Below, one piece after another: positions 54,591 to 63,349 of a stretch of DNA of 64,000 nt. Each line of letters begins with the position of its first letter. The stretch's first letter is position 1. The notes below the pieces were generated by a model, which ran no database searches, was not told where the DNA came from, and saw only the letters and a list, made by a program, of their open reading frames with translations. A program made the position numbers and the translations under genes. The DNA is from JAJPKK01 sp963824905. GTDB lineage: Bacteria; Pseudomonadota; Alphaproteobacteria; Rhizobiales; Xanthobacteraceae. The stretch covers positions 558,001 through 622,000 of the forward strand of contig CAWGRH010000027.1 in NCBI GenBank assembly GCA_963824905.1. Direction: 5' to 3'.

Positions 54591-56721
54591 AAGGTGGCTG
54601 TAGGCCGGCAAGGTCGCCGGCAACGTATTCAAGCCGGGCGGGATGTAGTTGACGATGCCCTGAGCCACATCGACCGGCGTGACGCCGATCGCTTGGCAGC
54701 CGTTGCCGCCGTAATGCGGGAACGTCTCGACGACATTGCTCGGGATCATCGCATAGGAGGCCGGCAAGGGCGGCGCCTGGCCCAACAGCTTCTGCGGATC
54801 GAAGGCGGATAGCAGGCTGTCGGTGATCGGCGAGTTGGTGTCCCGGGGCCCGAGATAGTTCTGCTGGAAGCCCGGCGGGCCGAACTGGTTGAAGTAGGCC
54901 GAATTCCCTTGCACGAGCGCTTGCGCCTCATCGGGAAGCGTCGACAGGGCCGGCCGGCCGAAAATCGCGTTGATCGTCTGGATGACCGAATTGTGGTCGC
55001 CTTCGGCATGCGACACCGCACCGGCGTAGGCGAACGGCGAGATCACGATCAGCGGCACGCGCACACCGCGCGAAAGCGGCAGCTTGTCGGGACCGTAGCT
55101 GAGAATGCGCGGTGGCACGTGGTCCCAGAAGCCGTCGGATTCATCATAGGTGATGATGATGGCGCTGTGTGCCCAGACTTCGGGGTTGCTGGCGATCGCG
55201 TTGATCACGCGGGCCGCCATCGCCTCGCTGAGGTTGCTGTCGGTGTAGCTCGGATGATCGTCGTCGCCGGACTTGGTGAGATTGATCGCGGCGATGTCGC
55301 TGGTCGTCAGGCCGCCCGGAGGATAGCTCGGATTCTGAAATCGGCGGCACCTGCTGGGGATATTTGAGATTGTAATATCCGCCGCGGATGTAGAACACGC
55401 CGCCTCCCGGCGGAAGAGCGTTGTTCGCCATGTCAGTGAAGAAGTCGTTTTCGCCGCGGTAGTTGCCGCGCTCGGCAGGATTGTTGGCGAGATAGCCGAA
55501 ATACTGCGCGCCGTTGTGATGGCTGACGTAGTTCGTGTGCGGGAGCGCAAAGTTGCTGTCGGTCGGCTCCGCATCATATCCGTTCTGATACCAGCGCCAG
55601 GCGACCGGCGTCTGATTGAGCGACTGGATGAACGGAATGTCCTGCTGAATGTCCGGCAGGTCGAAAGCCGGGTTGAGGTCCTGGTTGGTGGTCGTGGTGA
55701 TGTTGCTGCCCATCAGGGTCAACGGCACCGTCGCAAACGTCAGGTTGGACGCGATATTGCTCGGGCCCCAGAACTCCTTCGGCGCGTTGGGCTGCCGGAA
55801 GTTGTTGCCGGTGGCATCGAAGACCGATCCCCACCACGGCTGCTGATCACCGACGATGGGCGGCCCCGCGGTCGGGCCGGTCCCCGAATACGTGGTGCTC
55901 GTGACCGAGCCGTTGCTGGCGTAGCTGAAAACCGTGCCGCTGTAGGGGGCGGTAATTCCGGTATCGATCGGATTTCCGTCGGTGCTCGGATGCTTCACCC
56001 ACTGGGTCTCACCGGACTGGCCGGCGAGCATGGCGATCGCGTTCGGCGTCGACGGCGTATCCTCGGTGGCGAAGATGTTGTCGAAGATCACGAAGCGGCT
56101 GGCGTACTGCCAGAAGAACGGGATGGTGTTGCAATCGATGTGCGACATCACCAGACGCGCGAACTCCGTGCCTTCCTTCTGGCTCGCGGCGTTGCCGGCC
56201 TTGGCGTACTTATTGTACTCGTCGAGCGAGAACTGGTTCATCTGCGCCACGCCGTTGGTGACGTTGATCTTCGTGGCGAGGCCGGTGTGGGAATGATCGA
56301 CGCTGTCGCGGAAAGTCCCGTTCTGCTTGGGCCCGAGCAGGAACGGCTGAACGGTGACGGCGTGGCCGTTCACGTCTTGGTAGGTCTGGGTAAAGCCGGG
56401 CGTGTTCGCGGGTGATCGCGGGTTGAGCCCGTCCGAGTAGATGCCATTGACACCCGGAAAGGTTCCGTACTCGTTGTCGAATGAGTGGTTCTCGTTGAAG
56501 ATCACGAAAACATATTTTATCTGCTGCTGCAGCAGCGGGATAATGTTCGCGTAGGGAGCGACGGTGGGATTCGCACTGTAGTAGGGCGCAACGGCGGGAG
56601 CCGGGTTCGGTTGAGCCGTCACGAGTGGACGGGTTTGTGCGGCTGCGCCAACGAGCAACGCAGGCTGCATCAAGCTGGCGGCGGCAACCAAGGCGGTCGC
56701 GCTCTTGAGATGGCATTTCAC
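53694..56721 (-). pseudogene. secreted phosphoesterase (PLC/acid phosphatase family) with six FG-GAP-like repeats, frameshifted
   Basis: The N-terminal part has signal (KSATALVAAASLMQPALLVGA) and VFVIFNENHSFDNEYGTFPG, the metal-site motif of the phosphoesterase family that includes AcpA and bacterial phospholipase C. DHSHTG and AEGDHNS supply further ligands. Near 55338-55340 the frame breaks: QQVPPI continues as QNPSYPPGGLTTSD only if one base of an AAA run (TTT on the coding strand) is removed. The C-terminus (53694 to about 54590) carries six repeats of about 45 residues of the type GDFNGDGFGDILWRD. GTG at 56721 is the likely start. With the break corrected the product would be about 1008 residues. 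Confidence 0.75.
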
Positions 56722-56866
56722 GAGGAGCACCCCCTGTTAGAGTAAGGCGTGCGCAAATGCGGCCACATTCATTGCCGTGAGATGACAGCCCGGTGGCGTG
56801 GCGATGAATACTTCACAACTTCCGATCATCACCATGTTTTCCCGATGCTTACGAGGGGCTTCCACC

Positions 56867-57781
56867 ATGGCGCGAACAGCCCTCGCCCTGGCCGCTGTTT
56901 CGTTTTTTCTTGCCCTCGCCGAGCGGACCTGGGCGGCCGAGGGAGACTGCCGCGACGCTGAAGTCGCCTACGACACCGCGACGTCCGCCATCACGTCGGT
57001 CGAGCGCAACGCGGCGTTGTTTTCCGCCGCATCCAAAGGATGCCTCGCGCTGGCACGGCGCCTGCTCGCCGCCGGCGCCTCGCTTGCGGCGCGCGATCGC
57101 CGGGGCGCCATGCCGCTCGCTCATGCGGCGCGCGCCGGCAGCGTTGCCTTGGTTCGGTTGTTTCTCGGCGCCGGCGCCGCGATCGATGCCCGCGATCTCT
57201 CGGGCGCGACCGCGCTCTACCGCGCCGCCGAGAGCGAGCATCCGTCGACCGTGGCGCTGCTTCTCGAAAATGGTGCCGATCCAAACCTCATAGGCGGAGC
57301 GGACGTCTCGCCGCTCGCGGCCGCAGCGTATCGCGGCAATGACCGGATCGTCGAAACCCTCCTGGCGCACGGAGCGCGCCCGGACGCTCGCGATGCGACC
57401 GGCAAGTCGGCAATCCTCTACGCCGCCGCGCGCGCCTTTTCGGTCGTGGTGAAACGCCTGCTCGATGCCGGCGTCGATGCAACGGCGCGCTACGGCCACG
57501 GCCTCACCGCGCTGATGTGGGCGGCCGGCCACGAGGACGGCGTGGGACCGCACACGGCAGTGGAGGTCGTCGACCTTCTGGTTATGCGCGGCGCGCCGCT
57601 CGATGCCGCTGACGACCGTGGCCGCACCGCGCTCATGATCGCCGCCGAACGCGGCGATGGCGAGGTGGTGGCGGCACTGCTCCGCCACGGCGCCGATCCC
57701 GCCACAAAAGACGGGAGCGGCAAGACCGCGCGCGATCTCGCCGCCAACGACGCGGTGCGCGCAGCCCTCGGGGCGCGGTAA
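56867..57781 (+). CDS. exported ankyrin-repeat protein
   Basis: Protein of 304 residues. Signal MARTALALAAVSFFLALAER...AAEG is followed by about seven ankyrin repeats of near 33 residues: NAALFSAASKGCLALARRLLAAGAS, LAHAARAGSVALVRLFLGAG, LYRAAESEHPSTVALLLENG, LAAAAYRGNDRIVETLLAHG and so on. It is a periplasmic or secreted binding scaffold. I prefer ATG 56867 (GAGGGG upstream) to the in-frame ATGs at 56798 and 56834, which would leave the signal internal. It diverges from the phosphoesterase gene; ligands are unknown. Confidence 0.82.
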   Translation: MARTALALAAVSFFLALAERTWAAEGDCRDAEVAYDTATSAITSVERNAALFSAASKGCLALARRLLAAGASLAARDRRGAMPLAHAARAGSVALVRLFLGAGAAIDARDLSGATALYRAAESEHPSTVALLLENGADPNLIGGADVSPLAAAAYRGNDRIVETLLAHGARPDARDATGKSAILYAAARAFSVVVKRLLDAGVDATARYGHGLTALMWAAGHEDGVGPHTAVEVVDLLVMRGAPLDAADDRGRTALMIAAERGDGEVVAALLRHGADPATKDGSGKTARDLAANDAVRAALGAR

Positions 57782-57795
57782 GCAGCCTTGCCGAG

Positions 57796-58428
57796 TCACA
57801 AGCCCGCGAGATACGCGGCGAGCGCCGCGATGTCGGACTCCGAGGTCACGAGCATGAGGTCGGTCATGCCGGGATTGTTGCCGCGCGTCTTGTTGCGGAA
57901 CGCCAGCATCGTGCTTTGAAGATAGGCCTGCGTCTGCCCGGCAAGCCGCGGCTGCGTCCCCTCGCCCTGATATCCCCCCTGGTGGCACCCCGTGCAACCG
58001 GTCGCGGTGTTCGCGGTCGCCGCCTGCTGCGCGACCGCGGCCGGGGCGCGGGGCTGCTGAAGATCGGGCCATCGCTGCTTCGAGAAATATCCCGCTAACG
58101 CCATCATCTCGTCGCGGTCGAGCGCGGCGACGAGTGGTCCCATCACTTCGCTCTTGCGGGCGCCGCTCTTGAAGTCGCGCAGTTGCAGATAGAGGTAGCC
58201 GAGCTGCTGGCCGGAGATCACCGGCCAGGACTTGTCGGGCGGGATGCCGTTGGCGCCGTGGCAGCCGGCGCACACCTGCGCCTTCTCCTCGACAGTCTGG
58301 GCACGCGCCGAGGAGGCGGCGAGCGACGCCAAGATCGCCGCGCCGAGAAGACAGCACACCGCCCGTGACGAGACGTCAGCGGCCGATCGATGGCTGCTGC
58401 CGCGCCCGCGGCGCCATCTGAGCTTCAC
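57796..58428 (-). CDS. diheme cytochrome c (c4-like), likely partner of the PQQ dehydrogenase
   Basis: Protein of about 210 residues. A basic N-terminus and signal (AVCCLLGAAILASLAASSARA) precede two cytochrome domains with CAGCH and CTGCH sites and late methionine ligands (e.g. near GMTDLMLV). The two-domain arrangement is that of cytochrome c4. It lies directly after and overlapping the quinoprotein gene, so it should take electrons from reduced PQQ. The start is unclear: GTG at 58428 or TTG at 58437, both inside or against the preceding stop. Confidence 0.83.
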   Translation of the reverse strand: MKLRWRRGRGSSHRSAADVSSRAVCCLLGAAILASLAASSARAQTVEEKAQVCAGCHGANGIPPDKSWPVISGQQLGYLYLQLRDFKSGARKSEVMGPLVAALDRDEMMALAGYFSKQRWPDLQQPRAPAAVAQQAATANTATGCTGCHQGGYQGEGTQPRLAGQTQAYLQSTMLAFRNKTRGNNPGMTDLMLVTSESDIAALAAYLAGL

Positions 58429-58437
58429 GTCGCGCAA

Positions 58438-60180
58438 TCATTCCACCGTGAATGCGACGATGCTGTTGCCGCGCTTGTAGTCGAGCTGCACGTTGCCGCC
58501 GGCGGCGACGACGATGTATTGCTTGCCGTTCACCGTATAGGACGACGGCGGCGCATTGACGCCGGCGCCGGCGTTGAAGCTCCACAGCACCCGGCCGTTG
58601 CGCGCGTCGTACGCGCGGAACCAGCCGTTTCCTTCGCCTGCGAACACCAGACCGCCTGCGGTCGCGAGCGCACCACCGATCATCGGCTGCGGCGTCTTCA
58701 CCTGCCAGCGAATCTTGCCGACATTGTAGTCGACCGCGGTGACGTTGCCGGCCTGCTGCTCGGTCGGAATCACCTTGAAAGCGCCGCCAAGCCACAGCTT
58801 GCCGTCGGGATAGGCCGAGCTTTCGACGAAGTAGTTCATCGGCTGGTGCAGGTTGACGGCGTAGGCCAGGCCCAAGGTCGGATTGACGGCGATCGGCGAC
58901 CATTCGACGCCGCCATTGGCGCCGGGCAGCATGCGAGCGCCCTGCGGCGTCGGCAGCGTCCACATGTTCTCTTGCGGCACCATGGCCTCGGAGAAGCGGA
59001 TCAGGCTGCAGTCCTTGCGGTCGTGGACGTAGATGTGGCCGGTCTTGCCGGCATGGATCACGCCCGGGATCGTTTTGCCGCCGCTGTCGCGGACATTGAC
59101 GAGCACCGGCGGGCTCACCGCATCGAGATCCCACACGTCGTGGGCGATATACTGGAAGTGGCAGACGTACTTGCCGGTCTCGAGATCGAGCGAAACCAGC
59201 GAGTCGGTGTAGAGATTGTCGCCGGGCCGTGCCGCGCCGTCGAGATCGGGCGACGGATTGCCGACGACGAAGTAGATGCGGCCGGTAGCGAGGTCGACCG
59301 CAGGGTTCTGCCAGACGCCGCCACCCAGCCGCTTGTAGGGATCGCCGTTCTTGGCGAGCGCTTCCTTCTCGGCGGCGATGTTGCGGTGCATGTCGCGACC
59401 GGTCGCGTCCTTCTCGGCCCACACCCCGACCGAGTTCTCCGGCGTGGTGTCGAAATTCCACAGGAGCTTGCCGTCGTTGGCGTCGTAGGCGCGCACGAAG
59501 CCGCGGATGCCGTACTCGCCTCCATTGATGCCGATCAGCACTTTGCCCTTCACCACGGTCGGCGCCATGGTCTCGCTGTAGCCGGCTTCCGGATCGGCGA
59601 TGGTCGATCGCCACACAAGCTTCCCGGTCTTGGCGTCGAGCGCCACCAACTTGGAGTCCAGCGTCGCTAGAAACACCTTGTCGCCGGACACCGCGACGCC
59701 GCGGTTGTTGGGCCCGCAGCAATAGGTCGTGATCGGTCCCATGTCGTGCTTGTAGTGCCACAACTGCTCACCGGTCCGCGCGTCGAGCGCATAGACGTGG
59801 CTGAACGACGTCGTCACGAACATGACGCCGTTGACGACGATCGGCGAGGTCTCCATCGATTCCCGCACGTCGGTCTGGAAGATCCAGGCCGGACGAAGTT
59901 TTGCGACGTTCGCCGCGGTGATCTGCTTTGCCGGGTGGAAGCGCAGCTGCGTGTAGTCGCCGTTGGTGTGAAGGAAATTGTTGGCGTCGGTCGCAGCGCG
60001 GTCGAGCATGTCCTGCGTCACTGGCGTAACGGTAACAGGCTTCGCGGTCTCGGCGGCCTGCTGCTTGACCTCCTGTGCGCTCGACGGCGTCATCAGCACG
60101 ATCGAAAGCGGGATCGCCGAAAACGCGAGTGCAATCACCGAAGTCCCTGCGAGAATCGAGGCCCTCTTCTGCGGCGACAT
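58438..60180 (-). CDS. PQQ-dependent alcohol dehydrogenase with lanthanide-type Asp pair
   Basis: Protein of 580 residues. Signal MSPQKRASILAGTSVIALAF...SSAQ, then an eight-bladed quinoprotein propeller with W-motif repeats (ALDAKTGKLVWRS). The vicinal disulfide is C154-C155, and metal and catalytic positions are E222 (GGEYGIRG), N308 (VVGNPSP) and D351. D353, two residues after D351 in HDVWDLDA, is the extra carboxylate seen in lanthanide-dependent XoxF/ExaF-type enzymes, whereas calcium MxaF has Ala there. It would oxidise an alcohol in the periplasm. Substrate is not determinable. GGGAGAAA precedes ATG 60180. Confidence 0.88.
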   Translation of the reverse strand: MSPQKRASILAGTSVIALAFSAIPLSIVLMTPSSAQEVKQQAAETAKPVTVTPVTQDMLDRAATDANNFLHTNGDYTQLRFHPAKQITAANVAKLRPAWIFQTDVRESMETSPIVVNGVMFVTTSFSHVYALDARTGEQLWHYKHDMGPITTYCCGPNNRGVAVSGDKVFLATLDSKLVALDAKTGKLVWRSTIADPEAGYSETMAPTVVKGKVLIGINGGEYGIRGFVRAYDANDGKLLWNFDTTPENSVGVWAEKDATGRDMHRNIAAEKEALAKNGDPYKRLGGGVWQNPAVDLATGRIYFVVGNPSPDLDGAARPGDNLYTDSLVSLDLETGKYVCHFQYIAHDVWDLDAVSPPVLVNVRDSGGKTIPGVIHAGKTGHIYVHDRKDCSLIRFSEAMVPQENMWTLPTPQGARMLPGANGGVEWSPIAVNPTLGLAYAVNLHQPMNYFVESSAYPDGKLWLGGAFKVIPTEQQAGNVTAVDYNVGKIRWQVKTPQPMIGGALATAGGLVFAGEGNGWFRAYDARNGRVLWSFNAGAGVNAPPSSYTVNGKQYIVVAAGGNVQLDYKRGNSIVAFTVE

Positions 60181-60363
60181 GACGTTTCTCCCGGTTCCTC
60201 GGCGGTCGTTGTCGGCGCTCGTCGTCGGCGCGCGATGCTTGGCCGCCGGATGCGTGAGCGTGGGCCCGCGTTCGTGACGCTGTCAAGGCCGCGCAGGCCC
60301 CCGCCGCCCACGCTTGGACGCGAGCAGAAGATGCGCGCGTGCTTACCCGCGCCGCCTCTCACA

Positions 60364-60474
60364 TCAGGCGCGCCGCTTGACATCCGGATTGGCGAGCCGC
60401 ATCGGCTCGCCCTTTTCGAAAGCGACAATCTGCTCGAAGCATTCGCCGAAATAGAGATCGAAATTGGTCGTCAA
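60364..60474 (-). pseudogene. C-terminal remnant of a D-2-hydroxyacid dehydrogenase
   Basis: On the minus strand this segment reads LTTNFDLYFGECFEQIVAFE and then KGEPMRLANPDVKRRA followed by a stop at 60364. That is the normal end of D-isomer 2-hydroxyacid dehydrogenases (...F-G-x-x-F-x-Q-I-V-A-F...G-x-P...N-P). There is no start or cofactor domain. The matching upstream part appears at 62470-62900, on the far side of two binding-protein genes. Confidence 0.6.
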
Positions 60475-60481
60475 TAGGCCC

Positions 60482-61456
60482 TTACTCGATCACCTCGTCG
60501 GCGGTGGCCAACATCGTCTCCGGGATGGTAAGACCCAGCACCTTTGCCGCCTTGAGGTTGATGACCAGCTCGAACTTGGTCGGGCTGTTGAACTGGAAGG
60601 TCGGCAGGCTGGGCACCCTTTAAGATCTTATCCACATAACCGGCCGTGCGCCGATAAAGGTCGGCAACATTCACGCCATAGGATATGAGGCCCCCGGCCT
60701 GTGCAATCTCTCTGATTCCGTAAATTGCCGGCAGTCGGCTTTTGGCTGCGAACTCTGTAATTTGCTCTCGATAATCGTTGGTGAGAGGGTCGTTGACTGT
60801 AATCAGGGCATCCGGGTGCCCCCGAGTCGCCTCGCCAAATGCGCGATCGAAGTCGTCCGGGCCTCGCACTTCCAAGGATTGGACCTCAATTCCCAACTTC
60901 TGGGCGGCGTCCTGCGTCTCCTTGAAGACGACTGCGGGATATGGATTGGCTGCATTCCAAAGCACAGCCACGCGTGAAACCCGAGGCAGAAGCTCCTTGA
61001 CTATCTCCAGCCGCTTGCCGGCCATGTCCGTCACCATCATGCTCAAACCGGTGACATTGCCTCCCGGACGCGCCAGACTCGCGACAAGTCCGGTGCCCAG
61101 CGGATCGCCGGCAGATGACATGACAATGGGGACTGTCGAGGTGGCCTGTTTGGCCGCAAGCGGCGCGAGCGTCCCTGCCGCGACGATGACGTCGACATCG
61201 AGACGCAACAGTTCGGCGACCACTTCGGGCAGCCGATCGGGCCGGTTCGCCGCATGGCGAAACTCGAAGGCCACGTTCCTCCCTTCGACCCAGCCAAATT
61301 CCGCGAGCGCGGCGGAGAATACCGGGCGCATTTCAAGCAGAAGCGAACCTGCACTGAGCAAGCCGATCTTGCGGACCTTTGCAGGTTGCTGCGCCAGCGC
61401 CACAAGCGGCCACGCTGCCGCACTTCCGACCCCGCAATGAACTCGCGGCGTCTCAT
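60482..61456 (-). pseudogene. ABC-type binding protein (PF04392 family), frameshifted at both ends
   Basis: ATG 61456 begins MRRREFIAG, then one base is missing in a GGGG run (about 61432-61435): the next frame continues VGSAAAWPLVALAQQPAKVR and is intact to about 60585. There an extra base moves the end into a third frame, whose natural finish TKFELVINLKAAKVLGLTIP and ETMLATADEVIE stops at 60482. The core is a typical family member with FSAALAEFGWVEGRNVAFEF and SLARPGGNVTGLSMMV. ATG overlaps the stop of the upstream paralogue. The product as drawn would lack its export signal, so it is probably inactive if the shifts are real. Confidence 0.75.
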
Positions 61457-62436
61457 TCGAGGACCTCGTCGGCGATCGCGAGCAGCGTCGATGGCACCTC
61501 TACACCGAGCAACTTTGCGGTCTTGAGGTTGATCACAAATTCAAAACGCACCGATTGCTGGACCGGGAGATCGGCCGGTTTGGCACCCTTGAGAATCTTT
61601 CCGACATACACCCCGCCCAGGCGAAAGGCATCAGACTGGCTGGCGCCATAGCTCAATAGCCCGCCGTCCAAGGCATAGTCGCGATTCTGATAGATCGCCG
61701 GAATCTTGTGGCGGGCGGCCAGCGCCACGAGTGCGCCGCGATTGTTGGTGAACAGCGGGAAGGCTCCTACGAGGAGCGCGGCGGCGCGGCGTTCGACAAG
61801 CAAGGCAAATGCGGTTTCGAAATCGCCCTCGCGGCGCGCTTCCGCGACGACCACCTGGAGGCCGAGCGCGCGCGCCGCCGCCAGCACGTTATCCGTCTCT
61901 CTTGGGCCCGTCTGAAATTGTGGTGCCGTCAAATAGCCGATGATCGTCGCCTGGGGCACCAGGTCGTGAAGGAGACCGAGCCGCTTGCTTGCAAGCTCCG
62001 AGGTGATGAAGGTCACTCCGGTGATGTTGCCGCCCGGTCGGTTCAGACTGACTACGAGGCCGAGCTCAACGGGATCGGAGCCAGTCACAAGAACGATCGG
62101 AGTGGTCGTGGTCGCGGCCTTGGCGGCGAGCGTCGAGGGCGACCCGCCGCCCGCGACTATCACGGCGACCTTGTGGGTCACCAGATCGGCCGCCAGCGCG
62201 GGCAGCTGATCCAGTTGATCATTCGCCCACCTGTATTCAATCGCCAGGTTCTCGCCTTCGACATAGCCGAATTCACTCAGACCCTCTCGGAATCGAGCCA
62301 AAATTGCGGTGTAACTGCGAGGGGACTGGCTGTGCAGGAATCCGATCACGGTCACCGCCCGCTGTTGCGGATGCGCTGCAAGCGGCCAAGCTGCCGCGGC
62401 GCCGCCAAGTCCTGCGATGAACTCCCGCCGTCGCAT
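61453..62436 (-). CDS. ABC-type substrate-binding protein (PF04392 family)
   Basis: Protein of 327 residues. MRRREFIAGLGGAAAAWPLA is a twin-arginine-like signal common to this family. The body reads FREGLSEFGYVEGENLAIEY, LVVSLNRPGGNITGVTFITS and ends FEFVINLKTAKLLGVEVPST...ADEVLE, all standard. Family members bind small aromatic or amino-acid-like molecules, but most are uncharacterised. It is followed with an ATGA overlap by a paralogue, so the pair is a tandem duplication. No permease or ATPase gene is present. The pair sits between the two parts of a broken dehydrogenase. Confidence 0.85.
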   Translation of the reverse strand: MRRREFIAGLGGAAAAWPLAAHPQQRAVTVIGFLHSQSPRSYTAILARFREGLSEFGYVEGENLAIEYRWANDQLDQLPALAADLVTHKVAVIVAGGGSPSTLAAKAATTTTPIVLVTGSDPVELGLVVSLNRPGGNITGVTFITSELASKRLGLLHDLVPQATIIGYLTAPQFQTGPRETDNVLAAARALGLQVVVAEARREGDFETAFALLVERRAAALLVGAFPLFTNNRGALVALAARHKIPAIYQNRDYALDGGLLSYGASQSDAFRLGGVYVGKILKGAKPADLPVQQSVRFEFVINLKTAKLLGVEVPSTLLAIADEVLE

Positions 62437-62469
62437 CAGCGTTCTCCGACTGCTGGATCTAGAGCTTAT

Positions 62470-62900
62470 CGTGATCGGGGTTGTATGTCTGGCCTCGATT
62501 CAACCTTTTTGTGATGCGGCAGGCAGAGCGTATTGGGCATCTTGAGCACGGGATTTCGGCGCCGGTCACCAGCTCCCCGCCATAGTCGTCGATCGCGGTG
62601 TAGCCGGGGCGCCCCGCCGGGAGCGCTGCGGGGAGCGCGCCCGGCGCGAACACCTCCGCGCGCGAGGTGTGACGATGAGCGCGGTCGGCTTCATGCGTGC
62701 AAGCTTGGCCGGGCCGACGATGCCGCGGGCGTCCGGCTTCAGTCGCACGTGGAGCGAGAGCACATCGGAGCGCTCGAACAGATCCTCCTTGCTCGCGGCG
62801 ATGTCGCAGCCGGCGTACTCCGCGTTGAGCAGCAAATGCGTGGCCGACTCGCGGCACGGTCGCGGCAAGCGCGGCAACGAGCGCCTGCACTGCGACACGA
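62470..62900 (-). pseudogene. central part of a D-2-hydroxyacid dehydrogenase, with several frameshifts
   Basis: Three frames must be joined. First comes KEDLFERSDVLSLHVRLKPD and ARGIVGPAKLARMKPTALIV, the catalytic-Arg region of the family. Next TSRAEVFAPGALPAALPAGR and PGYTAIDDYG follow after a shift near 62672. Last KMPNTLCLPHHKKVESRP, holding the catalytic His region LPH, follows after a shift near 62545. The N-terminal coenzyme-binding start is not seen. It fits the remnant at 60364-60474 as the missing end of the same protein. Confidence 0.6.
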
Positions 62901-63349
62901 TCGGCTCGGCGCGAAAACCGTCTGACGTCCAGCCGTCGATTGAAGAGCACGACGGTGCGCGAAAGATGCCACGTGCGGTTCGCTTGAACTGCGCGCGTTC
63001 CGATCAAATCAAATTTGCACGCTCAAATTGCGTAACCGCCGCGTTAAATGGAGACACACAATCGATGCACGGGCGCGAGACAACCTTCCGGCGCACGCAA
63101 CACGCGACGACACAACGCCGTCGACGGTCTCGGTCGTGCGATGATGCCCGAAAGTGAGCGCGGCGATGCCGAAACAGCAGCGACTGCGACATGTCGCCTA
63201 GCACCCATGCTGTTTGGATAAATTTTAATGCAATGTTCCGTTCCTTTTTCCTATAGTCGCCGTACAAATCAATCCTGAGGTGCTTCGCTCCGACATGAGG
63301 TTGAATCCACGGCCATCGAACTCGGCACGAAGAGTCGGAAATCCCAGTG
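62901..63349. other. 449-base AT-richer stretch before the aminotransferase
   Basis: No protein-like frame. The composition is lower in GC than most of the window. A possible promoter -10 TATAGT (63252-63257), with an AT-rich stretch upstream (about 63215-63232), lies about 95 bases before the aminotransferase start. Inverted or direct repeats were not found by eye. Confidence 0.45.
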
